A stretch of DNA of 15,381 bases. It comes from PVC group bacterium. Lineage in GTDB: Bacteria > Verrucomicrobiota > Kiritimatiellia > SS1-B-03-39 > PXDE01. Each line of letters starts with the position of its first letter. The first letter of the stretch is position 1. Shown here piece after piece: positions 14,648 through 15,381 of the stretch. The notes beneath the pieces are model-generated. The model saw only the letters and a program-made list of their open reading frames with translations. It did not search any database and was not told where the DNA came from. Both the position numbers and the translations under genes were made by a program. The stretch covers positions 1 through 15,381 of the forward strand of contig PXDE01000016.1 in assembly GCA_003566475.1 (NCBI GenBank). The letters run 5' to 3'.

Positions 14648-15105
14648 CCAGGACCATCCCCTGTCCGAAGGGCGAGGTGCCCACGATCCAGGCTCAGGCG
14701 GACGCCCTGGAGAAGGAGTTCCGCGACTTCTCCGACTGGACCGAGCGCTACGAGCACATCATCGAGCTTGGCCAGGCCCTGGATCCTCTGCCCGAGGAGC
14801 TGCGCCGGCCCGAGTTCGAGGTGCCCGGCTGCCAGTCGCAGGTCTGGCTGGTCTGCGAGCGGGCCGACGACGGCCGCCTGTGCTTCCACGGCCACAGCGA
14901 CTCGCTGATTGTGCGCGGGCTGCTGGCCGTGCTCATCCGCCTCTGCGACCGCCAGCGGCCCGAGGACATCCTGGCCTGGGATCTCGCCTTCCTCGAGACC
15001 ATCGGCCTCCAGCAGCACCTCACCCCCAGCCGGACCAACGGGTTCGTCGCCATGTGGCGAAAAATCCAGGAATGCGCGGCCCGGGCGGCGGGCCGTGAGC
15101 CGTGA
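14644..15105 (+). CDS. sufE: SufE-type cysteine desulfuration protein
   Basis: The 153-aa protein is slightly longer than typical SufE, owing to an N-terminal extension of about 12 residues. SufE accepts sulfur from the cysteine desulfurase SufS as a persulfide and passes it on for iron-sulfur cluster assembly. The acceptor Cys63 sits in the expected VPGCQSQVW (61-69). The region DWTERYEHIIELGQALDPLP before it, and GLQQHLTPSRTNGFVAMWRKI near the C-terminus, are family hallmarks. Its ATG overlaps the stop of the lyxose isomerase gene (ATGA), so translation is probably coupled to it. No sufS or other suf gene is in the window. The final codons and stop fall inside a heptamer array (15092-15154), so the last few residues may vary between relatives. 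Confidence 0.93.
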   Translation: MTRTIPCPKGEVPTIQAQADALEKEFRDFSDWTERYEHIIELGQALDPLPEELRRPEFEVPGCQSQVWLVCERADDGRLCFHGHSDSLIVRGLLAVLIRLCDRQRPEDILAWDLAFLETIGLQQHLTPSRTNGFVAMWRKIQECAARAAGREP

Positions 15106-15154
15106 TCCGTGATCGGTGGGGATGGGTCAGTAGTCGGTGGTCAGTGGTCAGTGC
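15092..15154. repeat. degenerate heptamer tandem array, nine units, overlapping the sufE stop
   Basis: Read in steps of seven from 15092: GCCGTGA, GCCGTGA, TCCGTGA, TCGGTGG, GGATGGG, TCAGTAG, TCGGTGG, TCAGTGG, TCAGTGC. Eight of nine units fit a loose TC-A/G-GTG pattern and the fifth has drifted. The first two units encode the end of sufE, and its stop codon TGA (15103-15105) is part of the second. The array has the same unit length and unit number as the one at 8302-8364, with a different sequence. Confidence 0.8.
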
Positions 15155-15197
15155 AGGCCGCTGGACCGCTGGGTTCAGCCGGATGAGGGGAGAGACC

Positions 15198-15381
15198 ATG
15201 GCCGATGTGGGTTGTGCGATCCGACTTCGCGAGGACGCTACGTCGGACAAGTCGTGGGATGTGGGGCGGCTTTCCCGTGGCACGGGGGGCCTCCCCCCGT
15301 GCCTCCTGAGATCCTTCGGGCGGCTCCGTAGGGTTCTCGGTGCCGACGGCCTGTCTTGGGGGCAGGGCATGGGGGCAGGCG
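15198..15381 (+). CDS. doubtful ORF running off the right edge
   Basis: An ATG at 15198 preceded by GGGGAGAG (15187-15194) opens a frame of 61 codons with no stop before the window ends (MADVGCAIRLREDATSDKSW...). The frame passes straight through a perfect hairpin (15279-15303), and I do not recognise the sequence. It could be the start of a real gene or chance reading of repeat-rich intergenic DNA. Confidence 0.2.
   Translation, partial: MADVGCAIRLREDATSDKSWDVGRLSRGTGGLPPCLLRSFGRLRRVLGADGLSWGQGMGAG
15279..15303. terminator. strong perfect hairpin downstream of sufE
   Basis: GGCACGGGGGG (15279-15289) pairs perfectly with CCCCCCGTGCC (15293-15303) around a 3-nt loop. It lies 174 nt after the sufE stop, with no T-run on either side. 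It may act as a transcription stop or an mRNA 3'-end stabiliser, or it may be one more member of the palindromic repeats seen elsewhere in the window. Confidence 0.45.

Overview
The window is about 15.4 kb of very GC-rich bacterial DNA with eleven well-supported protein genes, one doubtful partial ORF and an unusual load of small intergenic repeats. No rRNA, tRNA, CRISPR array, transposase or phage gene was seen. Several traits together suggest the PVC group (Kiritimatiellota, Verrucomicrobiota, Lentisphaerota or Planctomycetota): a lipoprotein with a formylglycine-enzyme fold, a secreted glycoside-hydrolase-like protein, a pilin-like single-pass protein, and short palindromic repeats between genes. 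This is an inference from gene content and style. No phylogenetic marker gene is present.

Layout. 1-306 holds no gene but two 83-nt direct repeats built from small palindromes. 307-5360 (minus strand) is a two-gene operon with a 4-nt overlap: a secreted glycoside-hydrolase-like protein, then a lipoprotein that fuses an FGE-sulfatase fold to an alpha/beta-hydrolase-like region. Both parts of the lipoprotein have lost their usual catalytic residues. 5534-12159 (plus strand) is a co-directional set: two B12-binding-type radical SAM proteins overlapping by 10 nt, a repeat-filled gap (8299-8617), then two GNAT-type acyltransferases and a GH3-type acyl-adenylating enzyme, tightly packed. 12160-12608 is gene-free and carries nested palindromes. 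12609-13763 (minus strand) encodes a pilin-like protein and a small four-helix membrane protein. 13961-15105 (plus strand) is an overlapping pair, D-lyxose isomerase and SufE. 15106-15381 holds a heptamer repeat and a strong hairpin.

How the genes may work together. The minus-strand pair looks like an envelope or periplasmic carbohydrate-related unit. The plus-strand set is the best candidate for an undescribed system. Radical SAM chemistry, two acyltransferases and an acyl-adenylate-forming GH3 enzyme together would suit synthesis of a modified acyl amide or acyl ester. No substrate can be read from the sequence, and the 319-nt gap means the set may be two transcription units. The second radical SAM gene appears to start with a rare ATT codon, placed exactly behind a strong ribosome binding site.
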